Shown: in pieces, positions 18,101-26,201 of the stretch
Layout: every line of letters starts with the position of its first letter
Position numbering within the stretch: position 1 is the stretch's first letter
Assembly: GCA_023249635.1 (NCBI GenBank)
Contig: JAHFCH010000049.1
Coordinates: forward strand, 1-34,442
DNA: 34,442 bases
Source: Fibrobacterota bacterium
Lineage (GTDB): Bacteria > Fibrobacterota > Fibrobacteria > UBA11236
Direction: 5' to 3'
Translations under genes and position numbers: made by a program
Notes under the pieces: generated by a model
The model's input: only the letters and a program-made list of their open reading frames with translations
Told to the model about the DNA's origin: nothing
Databases searched by the model: none

Positions 18101-18334
18101 GATGGCGCCGCCGGGCTTGACGATCTTGATGACGCCGGCGCGTTCGGCCACGAAGATGCGGCCGTCCGGGGCATATGCGAAAGCCATTGGTTGGGTGAAG
18201 CCCTGGGCGATGGTGGTGAAGCCGAATTGGGCCGGCAGGGCGGCGCGCGCGGATTGCGGCAGGCAGGCGGCCAGCAGGGCGGCGGTCAGGGCGCCGAGTA
18301 CCGGGGTCTTGCGGTGGCTATGGGATGTCTTCAC
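15104..18334 (-). CDS. Secreted glucose/sorbosone dehydrogenase-type multi-domain protein
   Basis: This 1076-aa modular exported protein starts at GTG with AAGGAA 6 nt upstream. Its signal peptide could be cleaved at QSARA|AL, or at LAAC, a perfect lipobox, so a lipoprotein is possible. Residues about 33-420 form a GSDH-type six-bladed propeller ([33 protein letters not shown] with likely catalytic His169, [19 protein letters not shown]), a family that oxidises sugars with PQQ. Residues about 425-505 resemble a PKD domain ([31 protein letters not shown]). An Ig-like stretch follows, then a SusE/F-like starch-binding-type module (about 694-789, [26 protein letters not shown]). A second PKD/REJ-like domain (about 790-880) follows. 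The C-terminal 190 residues are a Cys-containing domain I cannot name ([32 protein letters not shown]). PQQ dependence is inferred from the family. Confidence 0.85.
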   Translation of the reverse strand: MKTSHSHRKTPVLGALTAALLAACLPQSARAALPAQFGFTTIAQGFTQPMAFAYAPDGRIFVAERAGVIKIVKPGGAIVTFLDMRGQINAAWGRGILSIALDPNFTANKRVYMTYHEELTPNDPDQGGSARWRVVRLTPQAGNPDAADLNSLVTLATDLETTAYKQDPHSGGDLDFDLNGNLLATFGDGATPSALDPEATKSYDFTKLNGKMIRIDPNTGNGIPANPFYETANPGSIKSKVLARGFRQPFRFTVDRTNGTIYEGNVGWDTWEELNIIPTAWTNLLRDANMGWPCYEGGSGTPTQQPLYFSDNRTSGTCNTVAGEGSHASAYAYTHSGQGAAIIMGQAYRGSSYPAGYLGKVFWADHNRDQVWMYSPGGGVTQFGTTGGYGSVVDFETAPDGNLAYLSYNEGRLREITYLATNHAPVAGGSATYQAGTSYAYAFSSAGSSDADSDPLTFTWAYGDGTSATGASVTHTYAFGSYDAQLSVTDGRGGVATKAFHIDAGNRQPSVTFLSPLNNSKYAVGDQVTFQIQASDPDEGTLGADRVSWQVVLHHEEHTHSDQEVAGLSGSFTATFPELVDTWYEVKATGRDHNGGIGITSLTVLPKKADLTFVSNPSGAGVAVDGTARMTPYTQAFIVGSAHSALADATAAAGGAGYAFQTWTSNGAFTTDRNLTFTVPAAAATLSIAYGVPAFPQVYLRGTNNAWAPNLKMTSTGANQWAASATFGSTVDERFKFDINGDWAQNYGDIAPANGIADLAGADIKISQGAGAYSITFDGNNKSYTVTKGVTAQDPVARAGADIAVAAAGSTVQLVGSTSSDADGTIAAYLWVQISGSSLTLSSPTAANASAAIPASTADATYGFELKVTDNDNRTAKDTVLVKQTGNSTWKRTVIFIFGQTATGQDMFMRGGIDHAYANANLGRTCANTNFQCSMPIRHLNLRNATTAPWKANDNYLDWYGTEAGQSANAVGSPADWTTDFWPPEWGAKKTVAADGHGEEPLNHWGQHYWMLDVEMDCSKSVNGWFEVKSFISGGPGWEPNLAQPGTPYTSGNHFAKCGEINMFKRGTNTWEHSAF

Positions 18335-18468
18335 GATTCGTTCCTTGTCTGAAATGTCTTCTCATCGGTCGGCCGAAAGCTGCGGAGCCGCTCGTCCATG
18401 CGTGCCCCCCAAATAATCGCCTTCACCCTCCGTCGTAAAGGTTTGGCCCCGACATGGGCCGGGATATG

Positions 18469-18485
18469 GTGATCAGCTTGATCAC
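18469..18485. promoter_or_regulatory. Operator-like palindrome
   Basis: GTGATCAGCTTGATCAC is a perfect 7-bp inverted repeat around a 3-nt centre, about 135 nt upstream of the dehydrogenase GTG and 205 nt upstream of the esterase start. Its size and symmetry suit a dimeric repressor or activator. No regulator is identified. Confidence 0.45.
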
Positions 18486-18610
18486 GGTTTTGGGGAAGGC
18501 GGGAAATTGTCTTTGGGCCTTGGGGAAGCTTGTGGAAATCACCGGAATCAGCGAACTGGTCATCGTATTCCTCCGTTTCCCGATCGGGAACGCTTTCGGG
18601 CCTTAATGGG

Positions 18611-18680
18611 GGTCGCTATAACCGCCCCGTGCGTATCTTTACCCCAGAAGTTCCCGGCGCTCAGGGGTGGGTTGCTATAA
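18611..18680 (+). repeat. Two copies of GGTYGCTATAA upstream of the esterase gene
   Basis: GGTCGCTATAA (18611-18621) recurs as GGTTGCTATAA (18670-18680), 59 nt apart. The first could be a -10-like element. The second runs into the ribosome-binding site AAGGAG. Confidence 0.35.
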
Positions 18681-18690
18681 GGAGCCTACC

Positions 18691-20088
18691 GTGGCATTTC
18701 CAAATCCGATTGCGGCGTCGCGCCCGGTCGCGGCGCTGGCATTGTTGCCGGCACTGTTGCTCGCCGTGTTCCCGTTGCCCGCCTTGTCCCAGCCCAGCTT
18801 AGACGTCGACCTGGCCGGAACCGTAACCGATGCGACCGGTAAACCCGTGGCCGGGGCCACCGTCTCGCTGGTCAAAGCCCATCTCTCGATCCAAACCGAT
18901 GCGGCCGGTAAATACCGTTTACAATCGACCAGCACGGCTCTGCGTGCCCATAGGCCCGGAACCGCCCGGGCGATCGCCTGGGGTGGACCGGGTTTCGTGC
19001 ATGGCGGCAGCAGAGACGGTGCCAGCGGGCGCGATGGCGGGAATGACCAAGGCGGGGCGTATCTTTGGAACGCGGAAGGACGTAACATAGGTGTTACTTC
19101 GGACCGGGGCTTTCCCGGTGCGCGCGGCCTGCGGAAATCCGCGGCGGATGCCGTTACCTCCGCGAATCCGGCTACTGCAGCCGGCGACGACACCCTGGAT
19201 GTCCTGGCCGTGGGCTGGCAACGCGACGCCCGGCCTATCCCAACCCTCGCCGGCACCCAGGATTTCAAGCTTAAGGCATTGGCGTATACCAAGGTCATGT
19301 ACCGCACCGGTACCCTCTCGGCTTACGAACAGCAGATGTGCGATCTCGACGTTCACGTGCCCGCGGGTACGGGGAGGAAGTGGCCCGTGATCGTGCACCT
19401 GCACGGCGGCGGCTTGCAGGAGGGCGACAGCCAGGAGGGTTGGACGGCCGCGAACATGAACAACGCAATCCGGAAAATGTGGGAGCAGGGCTATATCCTC
19501 ATCTGCCCCAACTACCGCTTAGGCATCGATCCCGACTTGCCCAATGGCGGCGCCCCCCGCGGTAAGTACCCCGATTACCTGCGCGACGCGGCGGCCTCGG
19601 TGGCATGGGCCCGGCGCAATGCCCCTGCCTACGGCGGCGATCCCGATAATTTCTTCGTGATGGGTTATTCGGCAGGCGCGTGGCTCTCGCTAATGTTGGC
19701 GGTGGATTCGACCTGGTACCATGAGATCGGATTCAACGGCAAAAGCGTGAACGGTTATATCTGCCTCAGCGCGCAAACTTATACCTATGGCGAATACGGC
19801 ATCGAGCACAATATTTCCGATCGCGGTATCTCGCCCGGGGCCGCCCTGAACTACGTGCATAAGATGGATACGCCCATCCGCCTCTTCGCGGGCGGCCTGG
19901 AGACGCAGCGCATCGCCGACGACAACGACTTCATGAAGGCCATGAACGCGGCGGGCACGACGAACCTGGATTTCCTGGTGATGCCGGGACGGGACCATCA
20001 GCATATCATCAGCACCCTCGGCGACGCGACCGATGATACGCGGACGAAGATCCTGGAATTCCTGGGTAAATATTCGGCCAAGAAATAA
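18691..20088 (+). CDS. Secreted alpha/beta-hydrolase esterase with N-terminal carboxypeptidase-regulatory-like domain
   Basis: This 465-aa exported protein starts at GTG 18691, preceded by AAGGAG at 6 nt. The GTG at 18667 lies upstream of that site. The signal peptide ends FPLPALS|QP. Residues about 37-75 resemble a carboxypeptidase-regulatory-like (CNA-B/SdrD-type) beta sandwich (LAGTVTDATGKPVAGATVSL, TDAAGKYRL). A Gly/Ala-rich linker follows. From about residue 230 it is an alpha/beta hydrolase of the esterase/lipase (BD-FAE/CE10-like) type: HLHGGG oxyanion-hole motif, CPNYRLG, nucleophile Ser327 in GYSAG, and His436 or His438 near the C-terminus (GRDHQH). Such enzymes deacylate plant polysaccharides or xenobiotic esters. 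A hemicellulose or acetyl ester substrate is inferred from the neighbours only. Confidence 0.85.
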   Translation: MAFPNPIAASRPVAALALLPALLLAVFPLPALSQPSLDVDLAGTVTDATGKPVAGATVSLVKAHLSIQTDAAGKYRLQSTSTALRAHRPGTARAIAWGGPGFVHGGSRDGASGRDGGNDQGGAYLWNAEGRNIGVTSDRGFPGARGLRKSAADAVTSANPATAAGDDTLDVLAVGWQRDARPIPTLAGTQDFKLKALAYTKVMYRTGTLSAYEQQMCDLDVHVPAGTGRKWPVIVHLHGGGLQEGDSQEGWTAANMNNAIRKMWEQGYILICPNYRLGIDPDLPNGGAPRGKYPDYLRDAAASVAWARRNAPAYGGDPDNFFVMGYSAGAWLSLMLAVDSTWYHEIGFNGKSVNGYICLSAQTYTYGEYGIEHNISDRGISPGAALNYVHKMDTPIRLFAGGLETQRIADDNDFMKAMNAAGTTNLDFLVMPGRDHQHIISTLGDATDDTRTKILEFLGKYSAKK

Positions 20089-20277
20089 TCCCCGCTGACT
20101 CCCTCCCCGAGGGCGTAACCAGGGCAACCACTCGCCTCCCAAATCCGGGCCGGGTCAGGATTCGCTTAGGTTTTCTCTGGGTTTTTGGGGATTTCCGTCA
20201 TGGTGACAGGGGTAGCACCGCTTTTTTCCGATAAGCTGGGCGCGTCCGCCGCGGTTACGTTCTATTACGATAGCCAA

Positions 20278-21102
20278 ATGAAGCCCATCAAGCAGTATTT
20301 GGAATACCGTGTTTTCCTGCACGACTTCTATGAAGCCAAATGCGCAACGGATGATTTTTTCTCCTTCCGGTACATGGCGCGCAAGGTGGGCATGGACCAT
20401 GGCTACCTCGTCAAGCTCTTGCAGCAAAAGGTGCACATCGCGGATGGCCATATCGGCCGGTTCACGGAATTCTGCGGGATCACCGGCAGCGACGCCGACT
20501 ACTTCAAGACCCTGGTGCATTTCAACAAATCCAAGAACCCGGAAGAGGTCGGGTTTTTGTTCGAAAAGCTGCTGGCATTGGCGGGCGTGGAATTCCACTC
20601 CGTGGAGAAAGACCAATTCGAATTCTACTCCGCCTGGCACCATACCGCCATCCGCTCCCTGTTGGATGTCATGGAATTCAAGAGCGACATCGAGGAGTTG
20701 TCCAAGAACCTGAATCCGCCCGTAGAGGCGAAGCAGGTCGCCGAGTCGGTAAAGTTGCTGGAACGGCTCAATCTCATCCGCAAGGACGAGGATGGGGTTT
20801 ACCGCCCTACCCACTCCCTGATTACGACCGGCGACGACCTCCAGGCCTCGGCGGTCCGGAAATTCCAGCGCGAGATGATCCTCCTGGCGGCGGAGTCGCT
20901 GACGCGCCATCCGAAGGAACATCGCGACATCTCCACCGTGACCATCGCGGTGGATGTGGCGGACCTGGCGGAGATCAAGGACAGGATTTCCGCCTTGCGC
21001 CAATCCATCATGAAGCTCTCGGGGAAAGCCGTGAATCCCAATGCGGTCTTCCAATTGAACGTCCAGCTTTTCCCCCTCAACAATCTCGGGAAGGCCAGAT
21101 GA
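20278..21102 (+). CDS. TIGR02147 family protein
   Basis: This 274-aa cytoplasmic protein fits the TIGR02147 family, first defined as a large paralogous family in Fibrobacter succinogenes. The sequence follows the family pattern throughout: MKPIKQYLEYRVFLHDFYEAK at the start, FSFRYMARKVGMDHGYLVKLL (helix-turn-helix-like), DADYFKTLVHFNKSKNPEE, EKDQFEFYSAWHHTAIRSLL, ESVKLLERLNLIRKDEDGVY, LITTGDDLQASAVRKFQREM, HRDISTVTIAV, and FQLNVQLFPL at the end. ATG 20278 is chosen because the family begins here; ATGs at 20185 and 20200 would add unrelated residues, but no good ribosome-binding site marks any of them. The stop overlaps the downstream lipoprotein start by 4 nt (ATGA). A transcription-regulator role is suggested by the N-terminal HTH-like part and is unproven. 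Confidence 0.85.
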   Translation: MKPIKQYLEYRVFLHDFYEAKCATDDFFSFRYMARKVGMDHGYLVKLLQQKVHIADGHIGRFTEFCGITGSDADYFKTLVHFNKSKNPEEVGFLFEKLLALAGVEFHSVEKDQFEFYSAWHHTAIRSLLDVMEFKSDIEELSKNLNPPVEAKQVAESVKLLERLNLIRKDEDGVYRPTHSLITTGDDLQASAVRKFQREMILLAAESLTRHPKEHRDISTVTIAVDVADLAEIKDRISALRQSIMKLSGKAVNPNAVFQLNVQLFPLNNLGKAR

Positions 21103-22769
21103 AGGCGGCCCTCGGGAAAAACCCGGTTCGCGCAACCTTGCTCACGGCCGTGCTGACCGGAGGGCTCGCCCTTGCGGGTTGCGAATTCGAAACCGCTGGA
21201 GGGAACGGCGCGGAGACGACCAACCACATCGCCGGGATCGTGGAGCGGTCCGATGGCACGACGGCGGCCCGCGCGATAGTAACGGCGGTGCCCGCGGGCT
21301 TCAACCCCATCAAGGATACCCTGGCTCCCGGGCTCATCGACACCGCGGACGAACAGGGCCGATTCCGGATCTATAATCCCGTGGGCGGCACGTACCACCT
21401 GCAAATCGTGGATCGGGCCTATGGTGATCGCGCCCGGAAAACCGGCATCGAATATACGCGTGGAAACACGGACGCAGGCAGGATCCGCTTGCGTAAATCC
21501 GGTTCCCTGAGCATCGCCTTCCCGCCGGGACTCAAGAACGGCGGCGGAGTCGTTTACGTTCCCGGGTCGACCTACCGCGTGGATGTGGGGGAATCCTCGC
21601 GCACCCTGCTTGACTCGCTGCCGGAAACCCGACTGCCCATCGTGGCCTTCTCCCGGAATCCCGGAGATCCCCCGATCATCATCGCCCGCGATATCGATAT
21701 CCGATCAGGGGATACCACCTTGCTCTCCGTCGCGGACACCAATACGCTGCCTTACGAGGCCAAGTTCGCCATCAAAACCACGTCGGCGGGCGCGGGAGTC
21801 CCCGAAGACGTGGCCGACATCCCCATCTTACTGCGATTGGACTCGTCCAACTTTGATTTCAGGATTTCCCCCGCCGATCGCGCCGACCTGGCCTTTTACG
21901 GCAATGAAAATATGCCGCTCCCCTACGAAATCGAAAGGTGGGACAGCCTCGGGCGCAAAGCGGAAATCTGGCTGCGCATGGGCATGATCAAGGGGAATTC
22001 CGAAACCCAATACATCCTTATGCGTTGGGGCCCGGCGGGCAAGGCGCAGTGCCGATGCGCGCCGGTTTTCGACACGTCCCTGGGTTATGTCGGCGTCTAC
22101 CATTTGGGAATCGGGGACAGCGATCGCAGGAACTCGGCGGATACGGCCGAGAAGGCCTGGACGCTCGGCTTCGACGGGGACGAACGCATAGAAGGCCTGA
22201 TAGGGCCCGCGGACACCCTCGAAAAGGGCCGGGACACGGCAGGGAACTTCATCAACGACATCATCTGGCTCGGCCATCTGCCCATCGAAAAAGACTTCAC
22301 CCTTTCCGCCTGGGTCCGGTTCACGGAGTGGCCGATTGGGGATTACGTAGTCGGCAGGAACCCGGGGACCGCGGGAAAAGGGGATGCCTTCTTCCAATTG
22401 GAATTGGGTTCGGACTCCACCTTGCCTTACGTCAGGGTATCGGACGGGAACAGGGTATACGGAACCGAGGAGGAGGGCGCGATCCCCACCGGAACCAATC
22501 CCATCGCGCTCGGCGCCTGGAACCTGGTCCAAGGGACCTTCGACGGATCGGAACTCAGAACCTACGTGAACGGCGTCCTGGTCAGTGCCCGGGCCGCGCC
22601 GGTCACGGGAAGCCTGAATTCGGGCAACGAGCTCTCCTATATCGGATTCGCGTACGGGGGCGCCGCGGACGAAGTCCGCGTCGAGAAGACGGCCCGCTCC
22701 GCCGCCTGGAACAAGCTGAGCTATGAGAACCAAAAGCCCGGCCAGTCCTTGGTGAAGCGGGTCCGCTGA
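21099..22769 (+). CDS. Surface lipoprotein with DUF2341 and LamG-like domains
   Basis: This 556-aa lipoprotein has a clear signal peptide and lipobox (LALAGC, Cys at residue 28). Residues about 45-140 resemble a carboxypeptidase-regulatory-like domain (HIAGIVERSDGTTAARAIV, DEQGRFRIYNPVGGTYHL). Residues about 215-315 match DUF2341 (IPILLRLDSSNFDFRI, DLAFYGNENMPLPYEIERW, ILMRWGP). Residues about 320-545 form a LamG/concanavalin-type sandwich (GVYHLG, DFTLSAWVRF, WNLVQGTFDGSELRTYVNGV, YIGFAYGGAADEVRV). DUF2341 and LamG often occur together on surface proteins of Fibrobacterota and related phyla and probably bind glycans. Translation is coupled to the TIGR02147 gene through a 4-nt overlap, so the two proteins are likely functionally linked. 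Confidence 0.85.
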   Translation: MKAALGKNPVRATLLTAVLTGGLALAGCEFETAGGNGAETTNHIAGIVERSDGTTAARAIVTAVPAGFNPIKDTLAPGLIDTADEQGRFRIYNPVGGTYHLQIVDRAYGDRARKTGIEYTRGNTDAGRIRLRKSGSLSIAFPPGLKNGGGVVYVPGSTYRVDVGESSRTLLDSLPETRLPIVAFSRNPGDPPIIIARDIDIRSGDTTLLSVADTNTLPYEAKFAIKTTSAGAGVPEDVADIPILLRLDSSNFDFRISPADRADLAFYGNENMPLPYEIERWDSLGRKAEIWLRMGMIKGNSETQYILMRWGPAGKAQCRCAPVFDTSLGYVGVYHLGIGDSDRRNSADTAEKAWTLGFDGDERIEGLIGPADTLEKGRDTAGNFINDIIWLGHLPIEKDFTLSAWVRFTEWPIGDYVVGRNPGTAGKGDAFFQLELGSDSTLPYVRVSDGNRVYGTEEEGAIPTGTNPIALGAWNLVQGTFDGSELRTYVNGVLVSARAAPVTGSLNSGNELSYIGFAYGGAADEVRVEKTARSAAWNKLSYENQKPGQSLVKRVR

Positions 22770-22790
22770 ACTGCCGCTTCCGCTCAGTTC
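22768..22790. terminator. Stem-loop spanning two convergent stops
   Basis: GAACTG (22768-22773) pairs with CAGTTC (22785-22790) around an 11-nt loop. The stem overlaps the stop codons of both convergent genes. There is no T-tract, so termination is inferred from its position in a 14-nt convergent gap. Confidence 0.3.
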
Positions 22791-23956
22791 CGGGCCAAGC
22801 GCGCGAAGAGGAGCCGGCCTTGGCTCTCCGCCGGTACCGGAATGCGGTTCGCGCCGGCCTCCAAGTCCGAATGCATGACGCCGATCAGGCGGCCCCGCGC
22901 ATCGAATAGCGAAACCGCGTACGCGCCTGCCACGGGGGCCCTTACCATCACATAGGTTTTTCCGGCCACGCGCTGCGCGAAGGCCGCCCCCGATGCCTCG
23001 CGCCCCCCGCTGGACCGCGACAGGCTGGTTCCATTCATGAAGTCGGCGAGCATCGCTTGTTCCGAGTTGAGCAGGCTTTGACTGGAGTTACGGTCGCCGT
23101 AGTTGGCCACGAAAGCAACCAGGCCGATATTCTTCAGGTTGACCGGCAGGCCCAGGCGGGTCGGATCGTATCGCTCCGGAACCTTGTAGGTAAAGGGCAG
23201 GGCATAAGCCGTGGACGCCGCATGCTCGGGAGGAATGACCCCTGCCTTGCCGTGCACATCGAAAACCGCGGCGCGCGCCACGTTCATATGCGGGTACTTG
23301 ATGATCTTGCCGTCCTTGTATTCCAGGTCCGGGTAGAGGTCGGCGATTTCGGATATCGAAGCCTGGTCATAGGCCGAATTGGTCTCATCCGTATCGTCTT
23401 TCACGACTCCCGCCATCATGGTGGGCCTTCCCGAGCCCCCGGTCACCTGGTCTTCGATGACGATCAGCCCGATCCGGAAATCACCTGACCCGTTGGCTAC
23501 GAAGGTGGCGGCGATTTCCCCGGTGATGGTCCGGGAGGCGGCGTCCCACCCCAATTTCCGGAAGGCGATGCCGACCTGGGCGGGCGTCGCCATGAGCTTC
23601 GTATAGACCGGATTGAATACCTTGGGGAATCTGGGATCGATATCCATCTTGCCCCCGTACTGGCCCCGATCCATGAAAATGGTCGGGAACCCGGAGACCG
23701 CGTTACCGAAAGCCTCCATGAAGTCCTGCGACATGGCGCTCGTCATGTTGTCGTTGAAGGTATGGTAGGACACGACGATATTCCTATCCGAATCCTTGCG
23801 CATCGAATCGAGCGCATGCGATCCGTCGGTACACCATGCGCACCACGTAGCGGTGAGCTCCTCCATCAACACTTTTCTTACCGGGGCTCCCAAGCTCGGC
23901 CTGCCGGAGATCCCCAGCATTATGATTACCAGGGTCGCGATATTTTTTGCCTTCAT
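22784..23956 (-). CDS. Omp28-like secreted thioredoxin-fold protein (paralogue 1)
   Basis: This 390-aa exported protein starts at ATG 23956, with AAGGAG about 6 nt upstream; an upstream in-frame start at 23989 lacks such a site. The signal peptide ends around RPSLG|AP. The mature N-terminus is thioredoxin-like: RKVLMEELTATWCAWC with a CxxC pair at Cys39/Cys42, then NIVVSYHTFNDNM and a cis-Pro-like SGFPTIFMDRG. The middle part (QVGIAFRKLGWD, GDFRIGLIVIEDQVTG) matches Omp28-related proteins of Bacteroidota and Fibrobacterota. The C-terminal 60 residues (GAYAVSLFDARGRLIGVM, GANRIPVP) resemble a type IX secretion sorting domain. It is a close paralogue of the gene at 27498-28652. The predicted role is a surface or periplasmic thiol-disulfide protein, with unknown substrate. 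A 207-nt gap upstream allows its own promoter. Confidence 0.8.
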   Translation of the reverse strand: MKAKNIATLVIIMLGISGRPSLGAPVRKVLMEELTATWCAWCTDGSHALDSMRKDSDRNIVVSYHTFNDNMTSAMSQDFMEAFGNAVSGFPTIFMDRGQYGGKMDIDPRFPKVFNPVYTKLMATPAQVGIAFRKLGWDAASRTITGEIAATFVANGSGDFRIGLIVIEDQVTGGSGRPTMMAGVVKDDTDETNSAYDQASISEIADLYPDLEYKDGKIIKYPHMNVARAAVFDVHGKAGVIPPEHAASTAYALPFTYKVPERYDPTRLGLPVNLKNIGLVAFVANYGDRNSSQSLLNSEQAMLADFMNGTSLSRSSGGREASGAAFAQRVAGKTYVMVRAPVAGAYAVSLFDARGRLIGVMHSDLEAGANRIPVPAESQGRLLFARLARN

Positions 23957-24163
23957 CTTCCACTCCTTGATCTCATGTAAGCGGTCCACCCACCGTGGAG
24001 GACTTCTCGATCAATAAAGCGCGACCGACGAGCGAATACCGGCCGGGCCGGGAAATTCCGGTGATATATTCCTCACCGATCGCGCAACCGGTGTAACACG
24101 CTGGTTACCTGGTGGACATGGCTGACGGGATCGGGTACGGAGGGGAGAGTACCGAAGTCAGGG

Positions 24164-25648
24164 TCAGAAGCGGCTGGTCATGAAGGCTTCCATCCCCTTC
24201 AGCTCGGGCTTCTGGACGCATACGCCGCCCGCGCAGACTTTTCCTTTCCTGCGCGAGCCCGCGAAAAGCGTCACAGCCAGCCTTTCCGCCAAGGTGAAAT
24301 TCGCCTGGATGCCGCTCCAGAATTTCGCGGCGCCCAGCGACAGGTCGCTTTTCTCGAGTTGGTCCGTCGTCGATTCGGCGATAAGGCTTAGCGCCAGGCT
24401 GGAAGAGCGCTCGACGCTCAGGGCGAAATGTTGGCTGTAGAACTCCCGCCGGCTCAACGCTATCGTGGTGTGCTGATGCTGGAACTCTGCCTTGAGCCCG
24501 TAGCGTTCCCCCATCGGAAGCGAGGGTTGCAGGATGAAATTGAGGTTCCGGCTTTCCAGGTCCGTTTGCGTCCCCGCGGCGGCGATGCCCTGGCACCAAG
24601 TGAACGCGTCGTATTCGAATTGGCCATAGTACTCCTCGTAGAGATCGAATTCCTTTGCGACGCCGAGGCTTTTATTGTAGTCGAAGGCCAGGACCCCGCT
24701 TTCGATAACCGGGTATTCCGCGCTGAGATGGACGCCTTGCTCATCGTCCGCGTTCTGCACGGGCTGCCGCTTGTTGGGGAGCGAGAAAACGTGCTCCCTG
24801 ACGCACGCCGGCGGGCTGTTGTAGATGGCGCCTTCATAGAGGTTGAATAGCCGATAGTGCTTTCCCTCCGCCGAAAGCGCCAAGTCCCCCAGCATCAGGT
24901 TCCCGGAAGCATAGAGCGCTTTCCCTTCCGGAAAAGCGGATCGGTAATCCTCGGCTACGAGGCCGATGGATTTCCCGGAGACGAAGGAACGGGCCGCCCA
25001 TTCCACCTGCAGGCTTCCCACGGTCCCGTTGATGCCCGCATACAGGGATCCCCAATAGTCGTTTTTCACGGAGGCGGTATTGGTGGTGACGTAGGTGACG
25101 CCCGTGAATGCGCCATGGGGCAGCGGGACGCGCAATTCACCCGCCTCCAGGGACGCATAACGCCTTCCGGCCGCATCACGGGGCGAGCCCGCCATGAGCT
25201 TGCTTTCCAGGCGCGGGGCCGCGTATCCGGCATAGATCCCGTCCAGGTTGGTATTGAACCCCACATCCCGGTTCCGTTGCGCCACCAGGGTCAAGCCATT
25301 CCCCAGTTTGGCGAAGTAATTTCCCGCCTTGAAATCCAGACCCTCGCGGGAATAGCCGAAGGTACGATTGTAAATCCCTTGCCCCGCGGTGTCCCGGGAG
25401 GCCGGGGCCGGTGGAAGGTGGGCTTCGTAACCGACATCCAGGAGATACGCGTCCTTGCGGTAGGCGAGGTCGACCCAGGTTTCGAAAAAGCGATCGACGA
25501 CCTGCCCGTCCCGGGTGGCCGAGAACCGGGTTTCATCGCTTCCGGTGATGCGGCCTTCGTCGGCTCGGGAGGGGGTGAGCCAAAGGCACGCGGCCAATGC
25601 CGGTGCCAGGCAACCCAAGCCGGGAAGGCCGCTATTTTTCCGGCGCAT
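24164..25648 (-). CDS. Outer-membrane beta-barrel protein candidate (DUF6029-like)
   Basis: This 494-aa exported protein has a signal peptide ending LTPSRA|DE. The mature part is a series of alternating amphipathic strands rich in aromatic, Gly and charged residues (AYLLDVGYEAHL, NYFAKLGNGLTLVAQ, GSLQVEWAARSF, LNFILQPSLPMGERYGLKAEFQHQ, LALSLIAESTT) and ends with FMTSRF, an aromatic C-terminus usual for outer-membrane barrels. It resembles DUF6029-type proteins found beside Omp28 and TlpA genes in Bacteroidota, a recognition I hold with moderate confidence. The chosen start (ATG 25648) overlaps the TlpA-like stop by 17 nt. The frame runs further upstream but only as the other frame of that gene. 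The C-terminal CAGGVC could form a disulfide. Confidence 0.7.
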   Translation of the reverse strand: MRRKNSGLPGLGCLAPALAACLWLTPSRADEGRITGSDETRFSATRDGQVVDRFFETWVDLAYRKDAYLLDVGYEAHLPPAPASRDTAGQGIYNRTFGYSREGLDFKAGNYFAKLGNGLTLVAQRNRDVGFNTNLDGIYAGYAAPRLESKLMAGSPRDAAGRRYASLEAGELRVPLPHGAFTGVTYVTTNTASVKNDYWGSLYAGINGTVGSLQVEWAARSFVSGKSIGLVAEDYRSAFPEGKALYASGNLMLGDLALSAEGKHYRLFNLYEGAIYNSPPACVREHVFSLPNKRQPVQNADDEQGVHLSAEYPVIESGVLAFDYNKSLGVAKEFDLYEEYYGQFEYDAFTWCQGIAAAGTQTDLESRNLNFILQPSLPMGERYGLKAEFQHQHTTIALSRREFYSQHFALSVERSSSLALSLIAESTTDQLEKSDLSLGAAKFWSGIQANFTLAERLAVTLFAGSRRKGKVCAGGVCVQKPELKGMEAFMTSRF

Positions 25649-26201
25649 CCAATGCATCCAGGCGCGCCATGAGCTGTTTTTCATCGCCGTTGGTGAAACC
25701 CGTATGCGAATACACGATGGAGCCATCCTTATCGAGGAGGAAAAGCTGCGGGCAGTTGGCGACCTGGAAGGCATCGTAAACCTTCTTCTCATCATCCATG
25801 AGGATCGTGAAGGGGTATTTCCTGGCGCGTACGTGGCCCTTGACCTTCGCCGAAGTCTTGTTGTCGTCCACGGAGACCGATAGGACTTGCAGGTTGGTTT
25901 GCTTGCGCGCTTCCAGGGCGGTTTTCATGGCTTTCATTTCAGCCATGCAGGGCAGGCACCAGGTCGCCCAGAAATGCAGGATGATGGGGCCCTTATGCAG
26001 GTTTTTCGAGAGCGTAAAAGGCTCCCCGTCCATGGTCCGCAAAGTGAAATCCGGCGCCGCTGGTTGTCCGAAAGTTTTCTCCGAGGATTTTCCCTCAACC
26101 TCTCCGGCGTGGATTAAGGGCAGCGCAGAGGACAGTAATAGGATCAAGGAGTAGCAAAAGGCAGCGCGGAAGAAAAAGCGCATGCGCGGGATAGGCTTCA
26201 T
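25632..26201 (-). CDS. TlpA-like thioredoxin, exported
   Basis: This is a 189-aa membrane-anchored or periplasmic thiol-disulfide oxidoreductase. The N-terminal hydrophobic segment (FCYSLILLLSSALPLIHA) is a signal peptide or anchor. The TlpA/ResA/AhpC-TSA fold follows: APDFTLRTMDGEPFTLS, ILHFWATWCLPC with active-site Cys82/Cys85, LSVSVDDNKTSAKVKGHV, and cis-Pro in VANCPQLFLLDKDGSIV. The start at 26201 has AAGGAG 8 nt upstream and overlaps the upstream lipoprotein stop by 4 nt (ATGA). Family members reduce disulfides in periplasmic clients such as c-type cytochromes or surface proteins. Here the obvious candidate clients are the CxxC-bearing Omp28-like neighbours, which is an inference. Confidence 0.9.
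   Translation of the reverse strand: MKPIPRMRFFFRAAFCYSLILLLSSALPLIHAGEVEGKSSEKTFGQPAAPDFTLRTMDGEPFTLSKNLHKGPIILHFWATWCLPCMAEMKAMKTALEARKQTNLQVLSVSVDDNKTSAKVKGHVRARKYPFTILMDDEKKVYDAFQVANCPQLFLLDKDGSIVYSHTGFTNGDEKQLMARLDALDAPEK

Larger units (their letters stand above)
18335..18690. other. Divergent intergenic region
   Basis: No gene is seen in these 356 nt between two divergent secreted-protein genes. They contain a 17-bp operator-like palindrome (18469-18485), two copies of an 11-bp GGTYGCTATAA sequence (18611-18621, 18670-18680), and the AAGGAG site of the esterase gene (18679-18684). Promoters for both directions must lie here, but no clear -35/-10 pair can be assigned. Confidence 0.5.
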
